Shown here: piece after piece, positions 44,536-52,901 of the stretch
Position numbering within the stretch: the first letter of the stretch is position 1
Layout: every line of letters begins with the position of its first letter
Assembly (NCBI GenBank): GCA_902705865.1
Contig: CACSIO010000001.1
Coordinates: 385,002 to 449,001, forward strand
Length of the DNA stretch: 64,000 nt
Direction of reading: 5' to 3'
From: BD1-7 clade bacterium
Lineage (GTDB): Bacteria; Pseudomonadota; Gammaproteobacteria; Pseudomonadales; DT-91
Notes under the pieces: model-generated
Told to the model about the DNA's origin: nothing
The model's input: only the letters and a program-made list of their open reading frames with translations
Database searches by the model: none
Program-made: the position numbers and the translations under genes

Positions 44536-44706
44536 CCGTGAACTCCGACAGGCTGTAGAGGTGGGTCAGTGGTATTGATTCAGTATAGAGAAGAATCAGG
44601 AGCCAGCTTCGATTAACTGACGATTAGAGTGTGTTTCGGGTGATTGAATGGCAAGTAGCGGGAAGCACTAATAGTCGTAGGTCGGGAGGGAAAGATAAGA
44701 AACGAC

Positions 44707-44737
44707 AGATAAAAATGGGGCCAAGTGGCCCCATTTG
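44707..44737 (-). terminator. Terminator of the large lipoprotein gene
   Basis: On the minus strand AAATGGGGCC-actt-GGCCCCATTT is followed by TTATCTG. Ten-pair stem, 25 bases after the stop at 44762. Confidence 0.88.
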
Positions 44738-44761
44738 ATGTGACGTACCAAAAGGCTGTGA

Positions 44762-47392
44762 TTAATCCAGGATTTTGCCCAGATCGAGCAGTTGGTTTTC
44801 TCCACTGTTGTCGTCGACGCCATCGTTATCGTTGATGATAAATACGTTGCCATCAGCGGTAACAGCCAAGCCTTCAACCTTTTCAAAGGGCAGGTTGTTC
44901 TGGCTGGTCAGGTCGTCCATCAGATCACGAACCAGTGTTTTCTCGACCGCATCACCGTCATTTTTGCCTGTCAGGTCAATGCGATACAGACGCTTGATAG
45001 CCGCATCAGTGCCACCTTGGTTGTCACGTTCTATCACTAAGAACTGATTGTTGCCCAGTGATGTGATATCGCTCAGGCCAACCCAGCCACCGTTTTGTGA
45101 TTCTGCGTCGTCCAGCGTGTAGCTGAAGAAGCTCCAGCTGTTGTCGGCTGTTGCAAAACGTGCAATACGGACTGTTTCTTCGTTATCCCAAGCGCGTTGC
45201 ATGGCTACGTAAACATTTCCTTCAAACTCCGTAACACCTTCGAACCCAAAGCGCAGCTGAACACTTTCCAGTGCGGCAGGTAGACGATGGGCAGCAGTAA
45301 CAACTGCGTTAGCGTCGAGTTTCAACAGCAGGTTTGGAGAGTTCACTGGCTTTTTAGAATCGCCAACGGTACCTGAACCTTCTGACACGACCCAGAAACC
45401 GCCATCAGCTGCTTTAGCGATGCCTTCAGGGTCAATGTTGATGGTCTTGTCGTCGTTGATCAGGTTTTTAAGATCTTCACTGTCAAAGACATCTTTACGG
45501 GCGTCATCTTTGCTACCACTGTCGTCGGCAACGCTCACTGTGGTCAGATTTGCCAGAATGTCGTTGTCGTCTTTCATCATCATCGCATCGGTGATCAATG
45601 CGGGTGATTTGCTGGTATCAATTTTAAACAAGCGGCTCTTGATAAAGGCGCTGTCTTCCACAGCATACAGTGTGTCGGCTTCGCCAGCCGATAAACCTGA
45701 CATGGCCGCCCAAGAAATTGGGTTACCGTTAGCATCGTTCGCTGATTGCAGGCTAGGGTATGCGTTTTTGTTTGCACCGTACTGATATACGTTAATACCA
45801 CCGCGCAGTTTGTCACCACGGTCGTCTTTTTCGCTCGAAGCAATCAACAGGTTGCGTGACGGAATTGCCAGAATACCTTCCGGGCCAGCTGCGGCGGGTA
45901 ATGTTTGTTTGTATACCGGGGTATCGGCATCGTTTACGTCATAGACAAATATCAGACTTGAACGCTCTGATGCAATAAACAAGTATTTATCGTCGCCAAA
46001 TTGACCGACTTCAGCGTTTTCTGGCTCGTTGCCTTTGTTCTCGGAGCGACCTTCTGGATAGTGACCGAAACGTACGGTTAGATGTTCTAGCTCGTTAGCT
46101 GAGCTGTAGACAACTTTGCCAAGTGTATTGAACACGGTGAACCCGCGGCTTCCACCTTCAAAGTCGCCTTCATCGGCAGTGGCCAAGAAGTCGTTGTTGA
46201 TCCAGGTAACACCATCCGGCTCGCGTGGCACGTCAGTCAGGCTGCTGGTGAGTGTGATGTGATCTTCTTCTTCAGTGTCAATCGCTGCAAGATTAACAGT
46301 ACCTGCAGAGAAGTGGTTGAGGATTTCAGGGCGCATGCTTTTAACAGTTTTGGCTGCATCCAGAGGCTCCATCAAGTAACCAAACTGGACTTTTTCGAGA
46401 TCGACCAGAACAATGTGGTTGTTTTCTTGCAGAGTCACAACGGCAATATTGTTGTCATTGATGTCTGCGTACTCAGGCTCAGGATCCGATGGGAATTTGT
46501 CGGCCAAGCCGGTAAGGTCAACGTCGGCAACCATCCAGTTGGCGGGTTCGCCTTCGGTTTTGATAATCACCAACTTACCTGCTGGCAATTGAGGCAAGCC
46601 GCCTTCAACGCCGTCGACAGTCAGGTCTTCATCACGTTCGTTTTCGATAGCAACGACAGCAAAACGGCCATCCTTGCTGACAGCAACAGAATCAGGTTGG
46701 CCACCTAATTCGATAATGCGTTCAATGTCAATCGGGTTGGCGTCACTGGGAACACCGGCTGGTAAAGCAGCGACGAGCAGGCGGCCACTCGGCGCGGTGA
46801 GGCTTTCAGAGGTATTGACGCCTGCTAGTAAGTAATCGCCGCTGACGGCAACGGATGTTGGTTCGCCGCCGACGTTGAAGATACCAAACCCTTTTGGATT
46901 GGCTGGGTCAGTGATATCGATGCCGCCGATGCTGCTTTGTCCACCATCGGTGTAAAACACCAGGTTGCCGTCTTCCGATGCTGCTGCGATTTCAGCAACG
47001 GTTTCGTCGTCTGTGTCGCAGGTGTCATCCAGTTGCATGCAAACTGGATAAGTAGCAATGCGTTTGAAATAAGTTTGGGTATTTTGGTTGCAGATGAAGC
47101 TGGTGTTCTGTACCTCATTGCTGTCGAGCACATTGTTGGTGTTAGTATCGATGCCGGATTCAACCATCAGGCCGCCTTCTGCGCATTGAATGTGGCCGTT
47201 GCTCAGTGGTGTTTGTTTCACTAATGCGGGTATGCCATTCTGGCCTGAGGCTCCGTCTTGACCGGTAGCGCCATCTTGACCTGGGGCGCCGTCTTTACCA
47301 GGAGTACCATCTTTGCCATCATCGCCATTACAAGCGGCGAGCATTAGGGGCAGTATGGTTGCTGCTAGGAGTGTCTTTTTAAATGTCATCAT
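44762..47392 (-). CDS. Large lipoprotein with collagen-like repeats, propeller and phytase-like esterase domain
   Basis: 876 residues. The lipobox is near residue 21 (LAAC), at the end of a hydrophobic signal. Just after it come about ten Gly-X-Y triplets (GKDGTPGKDGAPGQDG), then a small Cys-rich module with CAEGGLMVESG and DTNTNNVLDSNE. The middle is a choice-of-anchor/beta-propeller-like region (repeats such as GGEPTSVAVSGDYLLAG and GGQPDSVAVSKDGRFAVVA). The last third resembles the esterase-like-activity-of-phytase domain (DPEGIAKAADGGFWVVSEGSG, EGVTEFEGNVYVAMQRA). It is probably surface or periplasmic; it may act in phosphate scavenging, but no active site was proven. Confidence 0.75.
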   Translation of the reverse strand: MMTFKKTLLAATILPLMLAACNGDDGKDGTPGKDGAPGQDGATGQDGASGQNGIPALVKQTPLSNGHIQCAEGGLMVESGIDTNTNNVLDSNEVQNTSFICNQNTQTYFKRIATYPVCMQLDDTCDTDDETVAEIAAASEDGNLVFYTDGGQSSIGGIDITDPANPKGFGIFNVGGEPTSVAVSGDYLLAGVNTSESLTAPSGRLLVAALPAGVPSDANPIDIERIIELGGQPDSVAVSKDGRFAVVAIENERDEDLTVDGVEGGLPQLPAGKLVIIKTEGEPANWMVADVDLTGLADKFPSDPEPEYADINDNNIAVVTLQENNHIVLVDLEKVQFGYLMEPLDAAKTVKSMRPEILNHFSAGTVNLAAIDTEEEDHITLTSSLTDVPREPDGVTWINNDFLATADEGDFEGGSRGFTVFNTLGKVVYSSANELEHLTVRFGHYPEGRSENKGNEPENAEVGQFGDDKYLFIASERSSLIFVYDVNDADTPVYKQTLPAAAGPEGILAIPSRNLLIASSEKDDRGDKLRGGINVYQYGANKNAYPSLQSANDANGNPISWAAMSGLSAGEADTLYAVEDSAFIKSRLFKIDTSKSPALITDAMMMKDDNDILANLTTVSVADDSGSKDDARKDVFDSEDLKNLINDDKTINIDPEGIAKAADGGFWVVSEGSGTVGDSKKPVNSPNLLLKLDANAVVTAAHRLPAALESVQLRFGFEGVTEFEGNVYVAMQRAWDNEETVRIARFATADNSWSFFSYTLDDAESQNGGWVGLSDITSLGNNQFLVIERDNQGGTDAAIKRLYRIDLTGKNDGDAVEKTLVRDLMDDLTSQNNLPFEKVEGLAVTADGNVFIINDNDGVDDNSGENQLLDLGKILD

Positions 47393-47696
47393 TACCTCAC
47401 GTCGCGGTCACTTCATGGTTAAATTGAGTCTGCGGGCGGATTATCAGAAACTTTGGTGACATGTTGATGTCTTCTTTGTGTCAGGCACGTTGCAATTTTG
47501 TGGATACATGATTCTTGTTAGGTGTGCCGGGCAGCTATCAAAAACATAATGTGTTCTTGTCAACTATCCTTACAGCAAACGAGAATTTCTCCCTGCATTG
47601 TTGAGTGTTTAATTCGGCTATTGAAGGTGCCATACTGACTTAGGCCCACGCCATGTTTGCTTTCGCAGGAACGACAGAATCAAAAAGGAGTGATCC
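47393..47696. other. Divergent promoter region
   Basis: 304 bases between the large lipoprotein gene (minus) and the DUF3014 gene (plus). On the minus strand a consensus TTGACA is present at 47563-47558, but I find no good -10 at 16-18 bp. AAAGGAG precedes the DUF3014 ATG. Nothing else is seen. Confidence 0.35.
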
Positions 47697-48509
47697 ATGA
47701 AAAGTTCTACCGCTGTTGCCGTTGTCGCCGTATTGGCACTTTTTGCCGTTTACTGGTTTTATACTCGGCCAGCTGAAGAAGCACCTGAGACTGTAATGGT
47801 TGAAGAAGTAACCCCGATTCAAACCATTGATCGTGATGACGCGGTTATGCTGCCTGAAACACCAGCGGTGGCACCGCAGGAAGAAAACGATGATGTCTGG
47901 CTAGAATACAATGCAGGCACATTGGCGATGCCGGACAAACTCGATAATAGTGATCAGCAAGCGAAGGATGCTGTGCAAGATCTCTCGCCATCACTGACAC
48001 AGTGGCTGGCGAAAAACGAGCTGATACGTCGGGTTGTGATGAACGTCAATGTGTTGGCCGGTGATCAGTTGCCGGAGACATACCCATTTTTCGCTTATGC
48101 GATGGCACCGTTTAAAGTACTGCCTACCGCGAATGGCGACACGTTTGTCGCTGACCCCGTTAACCATTCACGCGCTAAGCCGCTCGTTGATGCGCTTGTT
48201 GGAATCGATGCCAAAAAACTCGTGGCTTACTACAACAAGTGGCAACCGCGGTTGGATGACGCGTATGCCGAGCTTGGCCGCAAGGGCACATTTAATGGTC
48301 GAGTGAATACTGCTTTGGATACGATAGTCGCAGCGAAGCCGTTGCCATCGAAAGCTGTATTGAAGCGTGACAATGTTTTTTATGAGTATCAGGATCCGGC
48401 GTTAGAGAATGCCGGCGCGATTCAGAAGTGGTTGTGGCGTCTTGGGCCAGACAATCAGAAAGCCGTTCAAGCGTATGCAAGTCAGGTAAAATCACTACTG
48501 AAAAACTAA
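47697..48509 (+). CDS. DUF3014 domain protein
   Basis: 270 residues, with one N-terminal membrane anchor (AVVAVLALFAVYWFY), a Pro/Glu-rich linker, and the DUF3014 body with PSLTQWLAKNELIRRVVMNVNVLAGDQLP, YNKWQPRLDDAYAELG and the end FYEYQDPALENAGAIQKWLWRLGPDNQKAVQAY. The body would face the periplasm. The function of the domain is unknown. The gene ends at a strong terminator shared with the convergent operon. Confidence 0.85.
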   Translation: MKSSTAVAVVAVLALFAVYWFYTRPAEEAPETVMVEEVTPIQTIDRDDAVMLPETPAVAPQEENDDVWLEYNAGTLAMPDKLDNSDQQAKDAVQDLSPSLTQWLAKNELIRRVVMNVNVLAGDQLPETYPFFAYAMAPFKVLPTANGDTFVADPVNHSRAKPLVDALVGIDAKKLVAYYNKWQPRLDDAYAELGRKGTFNGRVNTALDTIVAAKPLPSKAVLKRDNVFYEYQDPALENAGAIQKWLWRLGPDNQKAVQAYASQVKSLLKN

Positions 48510-48580
48510 GGTTATATGTTAGCGGTGAGGGGCTGTTGAAATCTCATGTTTGGAACCTCCACTGAAATAACGTGTTGATC

Positions 48581-48607
48581 AAAAAAGGCGCCAGCGGCGC
48601 CTTTTTT
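48581..48607. terminator. Bidirectional terminator
   Basis: AAAAAAGGCGCC-agc-GGCGCCTTTTTT, perfect 12-pair stem with A- and T-runs, between DUF3014 (plus) and the six-gene operon (minus). Confidence 0.95.
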
Positions 48608-48622
48608 ATTGATTCGCCAAAA

Positions 48623-49369
48623 TTACTTCAGCGTATCCATCAGGTCGATCATAAACTCAATTTCTTCTTGCTGTATTGGTGCAAACTCCTCAATAGCCAT
48701 TGCATCAACAATTGTTGCATCGGCTGGTGACTGCTTCATTTTGCACATCGCCTCGGTCAGCATGTCGGCTTTGTCTGCCAACGATGGCGCAACGGCAAGT
48801 ACTGGGTGGATAACACTGATCTGGCTGGTCAGTACATTCCTCAGCTGGTCTTTGACGATGCCGGACAGGGCGTTGTAATCGCGTTCAAACAATATAGCTA
48901 GATCTGCCTTGCCAGAGATCACTTGGCGGGCGCTGATCACTTGTGAACTTGAGTGTGCCCATTGGCTGTTTTGATGATCAATATCGGCGGCTTCAACCAA
49001 CATAGTGGCGATCATTTCCAGCGTTGGATCATCGATGGTATCGATGCGGATCCCCGGCTTTAAGTCATCAAAGGATTGAATACTGCTTTCTGCTGAGCAA
49101 ACCAGTGATGCTTCATCGTTTTGGCCGACGGGTTTAACCAGAGCTTTAAAACCCAAATCGCGAACCAATAAAGAGGCATCAAACGGCCCCGTGTAAATCA
49201 CGTCGATGTCGCCGTTGCGCATGGCTTCACGTTGCCGGTCGAAATCGTCGTAAAACTGCAGATGAACTGTCTCTCCCAGTATTTTTTGCAGCCAGGTGTT
49301 AAACATGTACCAGCCAGAAAGTTCTTTTGGCGCAGTATTTGGTTTAATGCTGAGCGTTAGCTTTGACAT
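48623..49369 (-). CDS. PhnD-like substrate-binding domain protein without signal peptide
   Basis: 248 residues of the phosphate/phosphite/phosphonate-binding (PhnD, type 2 periplasmic-binding) fold: LSIKPNTAPKELSGWYMFNTWLQ, GDIDVIYTGPFDASLL, FDDLKPGIRIDTIDDPT and ISGKADLAILFERDYNAL. It starts MSKLTLSIKPN with no export signal, and no transporter genes are near, so it probably acts as a cytoplasmic ligand-binding or sensory module. Its start overlaps the PAS gene by 13 bases; it is the last gene of the six-gene operon. Confidence 0.8.
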   Translation of the reverse strand: MSKLTLSIKPNTAPKELSGWYMFNTWLQKILGETVHLQFYDDFDRQREAMRNGDIDVIYTGPFDASLLVRDLGFKALVKPVGQNDEASLVCSAESSIQSFDDLKPGIRIDTIDDPTLEMIATMLVEAADIDHQNSQWAHSSSQVISARQVISGKADLAILFERDYNALSGIVKDQLRNVLTSQISVIHPVLAVAPSLADKADMLTEAMCKMKQSPADATIVDAMAIEEFAPIQQEEIEFMIDLMDTLK

Positions 49370-49851
49370 ACTTCTTCCTCCTTCATGGCCTCGTAAACTG
49401 CAACAATTTCTGCGATTTTACTGGGGGATGGCTTACGTCGAACTGATGAGAAACCAACCAGTTCGCCGTTCCGATAGTTCGGAATAACGGTTGCATTGAC
49501 CCAGTAGTAGCCACCATCTTTGCGCAGGTTTTTCACATAGCCACTCCATTTTTCGCCGCGGCCTGCGGTTTCCCAAATCTCTTTGAAAACAGCGCGAGGC
49601 ATATCTGGGTGGCGAAGAATGGCGTGTGGTTGGCCGATGAGCTCATCTTCAGTGAACCCGGACATATCGATAAACGCCTGGTTCATATGCGTAATCACAC
49701 CTGAAGTATCTGTGCGTGAGACAATCAGTTTTCCGAACGGAAAAGGCGTCTCTGTGTCACTGATATACACCGTGCGGGTACTGCCATCGTGATAACTCAG
49801 TTGACAGGGTTGCGCATCATCCAGCGCTTGTTCGGGAGTCATGTTCTGCAT
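49357..49851 (-). CDS. PAS domain protein (Aer-like)
   Basis: 164 residues, nearly all one PAS domain: FGKLIVSRTDTSGVITHMNQAFIDMSGFTEDELIGQPHAILRHPDMPRAVFKEIWET, then GEKWSGYVKNLRKDGGYYWVNATV. This is the subtype found in the aerotaxis receptor Aer, which binds FAD. No output domain is attached, so partners must lie in the operon. It overlaps the PhnD-like gene and is 33 bases after the Roadblock gene. Confidence 0.87.
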   Translation of the reverse strand: MQNMTPEQALDDAQPCQLSYHDGSTRTVYISDTETPFPFGKLIVSRTDTSGVITHMNQAFIDMSGFTEDELIGQPHAILRHPDMPRAVFKEIWETAGRGEKWSGYVKNLRKDGGYYWVNATVIPNYRNGELVGFSSVRRKPSPSKIAEIVAVYEAMKEEEVCQS

Positions 49852-49884
49852 AAGAATCTCCGTTAGATTTTGGATGTGCCTTTA

Positions 49885-50247
49885 TCAAAGAATGTCGGTG
49901 ATTTCGCCAATAGCGCGTTTTACATCGAGGAAGATCAGGCCGAGTTTGGCCGACGACTTCGCCATAACGGTCAACACGGCTTCGTCGCCGACGTGCGTCA
50001 TTAAAATGTACCCGTTGTCACCCTTGACCAATACTTGCTCCAATTGACCGCGACTCAGCTCTATCGCCGTGCGGTCACCGAGAGACAGCATCGCGGCGCT
50101 CATCGCACCGACTCTGTCTTCGTCGACATTACCTGGCAACAGTGCTGCTATCGTCAGGCCGTCCGTCGAGATAATGGCGGATGCTTCGATATCAGTTGAA
50201 CTGCTGTTCAGGTCTGCCAGGATTGATTTGATCATTTCTTCACGCAT
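49885..50247 (-). CDS. Roadblock/LC7 domain protein (MglB-like)
   Basis: 120 residues, single Roadblock/LC7 domain: IEASAIISTDGLTIAALLP, RVGAMSAAMLSLGDRTAIELSRG, YILMTHVGDEAVLTVMA. In bacteria such proteins (MglB type) regulate small Ras-like GTPases as GAPs or scaffolds. One is encoded two genes upstream. It overlaps the preceding 222-residue gene by 16 bases. Confidence 0.9.
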   Translation of the reverse strand: MREEMIKSILADLNSSSTDIEASAIISTDGLTIAALLPGNVDEDRVGAMSAAMLSLGDRTAIELSRGQLEQVLVKGDNGYILMTHVGDEAVLTVMAKSSAKLGLIFLDVKRAIGEITDIL

Positions 50248-50900
50248 TGATTAGCCTCATTAACTTCATAGCGCTTTTGTAAAATCCATAACATAGTCAT
50301 CAATTGATGATGAAAGGCCGAAGTCTTTTCAGCCTCAGGTTTCCCACCCGCAGTGGCGAGAACGAACGATGTGTTAGGGGTGTTCAGTTGAAAAAAGCAG
50401 CTCACATCGTTGTTCTGTTGCAGCGCGAGTGATAGAAATTCATCGTGCCGAGGGGACGGTTTTTTGTATTTATTGGCAATGGATGCCATTTCGGCCGCAC
50501 AGCCGGCGAGTTGCTCTGCACACGCTTCGTTGATCTGGTGGCTGGAGATTAATAATCCCTGCATATCAGCCAGTACGGCGCCGCCGTTGCCGGCGATAAG
50601 TTCCAAACAGTGTTGCAGGTCATCGGCCCAGTGTTGGCTGATAGGGATGCAGAATGTTTGTACCCACCCTAAGTCGATTAACGCTGCGGATTCGCGCAGT
50701 AGTTGTCGCAAGCCTTGTTGGTGAAGGCGTTTTAGCCATTCGCTGAGAGGCTCTACACCAACCTCTGAAAGCGCTTTGAGCATACACATACGAGTCGGTG
50801 TAAGCGCTTCTTCATCGGTATTCAGAATGGCGGCGCTGCCCCGGTGGGATAACCCAACAAGTTGGTTGGCACCCGGGTAGGAGATCAAGTCATTCTGCAT
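50232..50900 (-). CDS. Hypothetical protein, probably with a divergent Roadblock-like C-terminal half
   Basis: 222 residues. The N-terminal half is helical (LTPTRMCMLKALSEVGVEPLSEWL). The C-terminal half, with GNGGAVLADMQGLLISSH, CAAEMASIANKYKK and CFFQLNTPNTSFVLAT, follows the strand-helix-strand plan of Roadblock/LC7 domains. This is inferred from pattern and context rather than a clear family match. It overlaps the GTPase gene by 11 bases and the Roadblock gene by 16. Confidence 0.65.
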   Translation of the reverse strand: MQNDLISYPGANQLVGLSHRGSAAILNTDEEALTPTRMCMLKALSEVGVEPLSEWLKRLHQQGLRQLLRESAALIDLGWVQTFCIPISQHWADDLQHCLELIAGNGGAVLADMQGLLISSHQINEACAEQLAGCAAEMASIANKYKKPSPRHDEFLSLALQQNNDVSCFFQLNTPNTSFVLATAGGKPEAEKTSAFHHQLMTMLWILQKRYEVNEANQCVKK

Positions 50901-51432
50901 CTTGCGCGCCAGGGTCTAGCGTAAAAAGAAGACCCTTCAGCAACAGGCTCATGTCCTTTCGATTGCGGGCATCAACGTCAAAAACGGGGGCTTTGATACC
51001 TTGCTTTTGTAGAATCTCGTTGGCCGCACGCGGGCCGAATGCAGGATTGTTTTCACAACGTGTTAAACCCACTGCCACGGCAGTTTTGGCAATCAAATCA
51101 GAGAAAGCCTTCAAGTATTCAATAAGGTCGTTCGCAGCGCTGTCGCGTGAGGCATCAATCAGTAAAATGAGCCCCAGTGCACCGTCGGCCAGTATTTCCC
51201 ACATAAAATCGAAACGCTCCTGACCGGGGGTTCCGTAGAGGTGAACTTTAATGGCGTTATCGAGATAAATAATGCCGTAGTCCATGGCCACGGTGGTGTG
51301 GCGCTTCATTTTTTTTACGTCGTCAGACGCATCGGCTTCAGTGCCGACAACATCGATATCGCTCAGGCTGCGTATGGCGGTTGTCTTGCCTGCGCCGACA
51401 GGGCCGCTAAACAGAATTTTGTGTTGGTTCAC
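50890..51432 (-). CDS. Ras-like (MglA-type) small GTPase
   Basis: 180 residues. G1 is GPVGAGKTT at 10-18, a switch-I Thr is in RHTTVAMDYG (45-53), and G3 is GTPGQERF at 67-74. The usual NKxD G4 motif is replaced by the segment VGLTRCE (121-127), so nucleotide specificity may differ. Paired with Roadblock/LC7 proteins this recalls MglA/MglB polarity and gliding-control systems, but the sequence belongs to the shorter conserved GTP-binding group often linked to Roadblock genes. It starts 1 base after the upstream 367-residue gene. Confidence 0.9.
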   Translation of the reverse strand: MNQHKILFSGPVGAGKTTAIRSLSDIDVVGTEADASDDVKKMKRHTTVAMDYGIIYLDNAIKVHLYGTPGQERFDFMWEILADGALGLILLIDASRDSAANDLIEYLKAFSDLIAKTAVAVGLTRCENNPAFGPRAANEILQKQGIKAPVFDVDARNRKDMSLLLKGLLFTLDPGAQDAE

Positions 51433-51433
51433 T

Positions 51434-52537
51434 TCAAGCTCCGACCAATTTGCGCATCAGGTTTTTAATCAACTTGCGCGTCTCCGCAACTTGCGGATAC
51501 TCGTTCATTTTTGTGGTTTTCGCCTGGCTGTTATCCATCTCAGCAATACCTGCGGCCATGGCTGCTGCGAGAAAGGCGTAGGCGAAATACGGTTCGATAT
51601 TTAGTTGGTTTGCAACTTGCGCAGCTGTTGCCGTTTGCTGGATCCAGACACTGGAAATTCGCATCGCATGCGGCGCGATATGCCAGCGGGTGAATATCGG
51701 CCATTGGCTCAGTTGCAGTGGTGTATTTTCATTGATGCCGTTTGGCAAACGCCCACGGGAGCACATGAGGGCAATTTCCCAAAGTGCTTTGTCGAGGCAC
51801 ATGGCATGAAAGCGTTCTTCCAGCTGCCGATTATTGTTAAGCGCCGGGCGGATCGTGGTGTTTTTGCGGTTCAGCTCAAACCGGCAAAGTGCTTTCAGTA
51901 CTGACACCTTGAAGTTGATATACAGCCGGTTTGTCGATGCATCGACAATAAGCTGACGGTTTTCACAATGGATAACCATCTGTTGCTCTTTCTTTGCACT
52001 CATCTGCTTGGCTCTATCGATATAGCCTTGCAGCGTGTTTTCTGGTGCGTAGAACGGATTTTTGTTGATATCGAAACTAATCGTGTTGCCGTTTTCCCAC
52101 TGGGTTTTCGGTGCTAGTTTTTCCCAATCCGCTTTGGGCGTTTCGGGAGTGCTATTGTGGCGGGCTTCTGAATCATTAAAGCGTCGGTGTAGCTTTTCAC
52201 CTGCGGCAATCATCGTTAGTGATGTCACCGGTTTGTTTACCCATATTAAATCGTGATATGGCGTATCTTTTTGGGCTTCGCGAGCGATGGCTATGACGGC
52301 TTGCTGGCGTTGGCGTGCCTGTTGAATGGCTTGTTTTCCGCGTGGGTGATCAAAGTCGACGATAACGGCCATCGAACTCATCGGATCTGTCAGGCGGAAG
52401 ATGTGCCTGCCTTTTGAAGAGATAAAGGCGCGCATGGTTTTTAGCGTGGATGTATTGAACGCATCCAGAGCGATGTCGATAGGCATTGGCAGATTCCCGT
52501 GAGTGAGTTGGTATCCTGCCCAGTGTTTCAGCGTCAT
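51434..52537 (-). CDS. Hypothetical protein, first gene of the GTPase/Roadblock operon
   Basis: 367 residues, soluble, no signal peptide. The first 90 residues look like a strand-rich module (MRAFISSKGRHIFRLTDPMSSMAVIVDFDHPRG). A central segment contains QMVIHCENRQLIVDASTNRLYINF. The last third is helical (VWIQQTATAAQVANQLNIEPYFAYAFLAAAMAAGI), perhaps a winged-helix/DNA-binding-like fold. I do not recognise the family; its place at the head of the operon suggests a regulator or effector of the GTPase. Confidence 0.65.
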   Translation of the reverse strand: MTLKHWAGYQLTHGNLPMPIDIALDAFNTSTLKTMRAFISSKGRHIFRLTDPMSSMAVIVDFDHPRGKQAIQQARQRQQAVIAIAREAQKDTPYHDLIWVNKPVTSLTMIAAGEKLHRRFNDSEARHNSTPETPKADWEKLAPKTQWENGNTISFDINKNPFYAPENTLQGYIDRAKQMSAKKEQQMVIHCENRQLIVDASTNRLYINFKVSVLKALCRFELNRKNTTIRPALNNNRQLEERFHAMCLDKALWEIALMCSRGRLPNGINENTPLQLSQWPIFTRWHIAPHAMRISSVWIQQTATAAQVANQLNIEPYFAYAFLAAAMAAGIAEMDNSQAKTTKMNEYPQVAETRKLIKNLMRKLVGA

Positions 52538-52901
52538 TCTCTGACAGCGGGGATTCTAGAACGCAAAATTTTTAGACAAGTTGTTTTATATCAAATAAGC
52601 CTAGTTATTTCGTTTAGTTATGTGATGTGGTACGCGGAATACATGTTAGTGGGGCGTTATTATCGAGAGTAATACCCTAGAAAATTGCGTTGTAGGCGAG
52701 GTGTTTATTGGACTAACGTGTTTGCCTTGTTTGTGATGATTAAAAAAACATCAGTTTGATCACTGGTAAAGGAGTTTTCCTACAATTGAAGTATTTTATA
52801 GCCAACGTGTTGAGTAAATAGATCTTGAGGCTGTCGTTTGACCGGTTATTGCCGATAGAAAATAATGAGATTTGAGTGATGTCGAAGCTACAAACTGCAG
52901 C
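52538..52901. other. Intergenic region upstream of the GTPase operon
   Basis: 364 bases between the operon start and the chemoreceptor stop. AT-rich, presumably holding the operon promoter on the minus strand. I see no clear terminator, repeat or small ORF. Confidence 0.35.
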
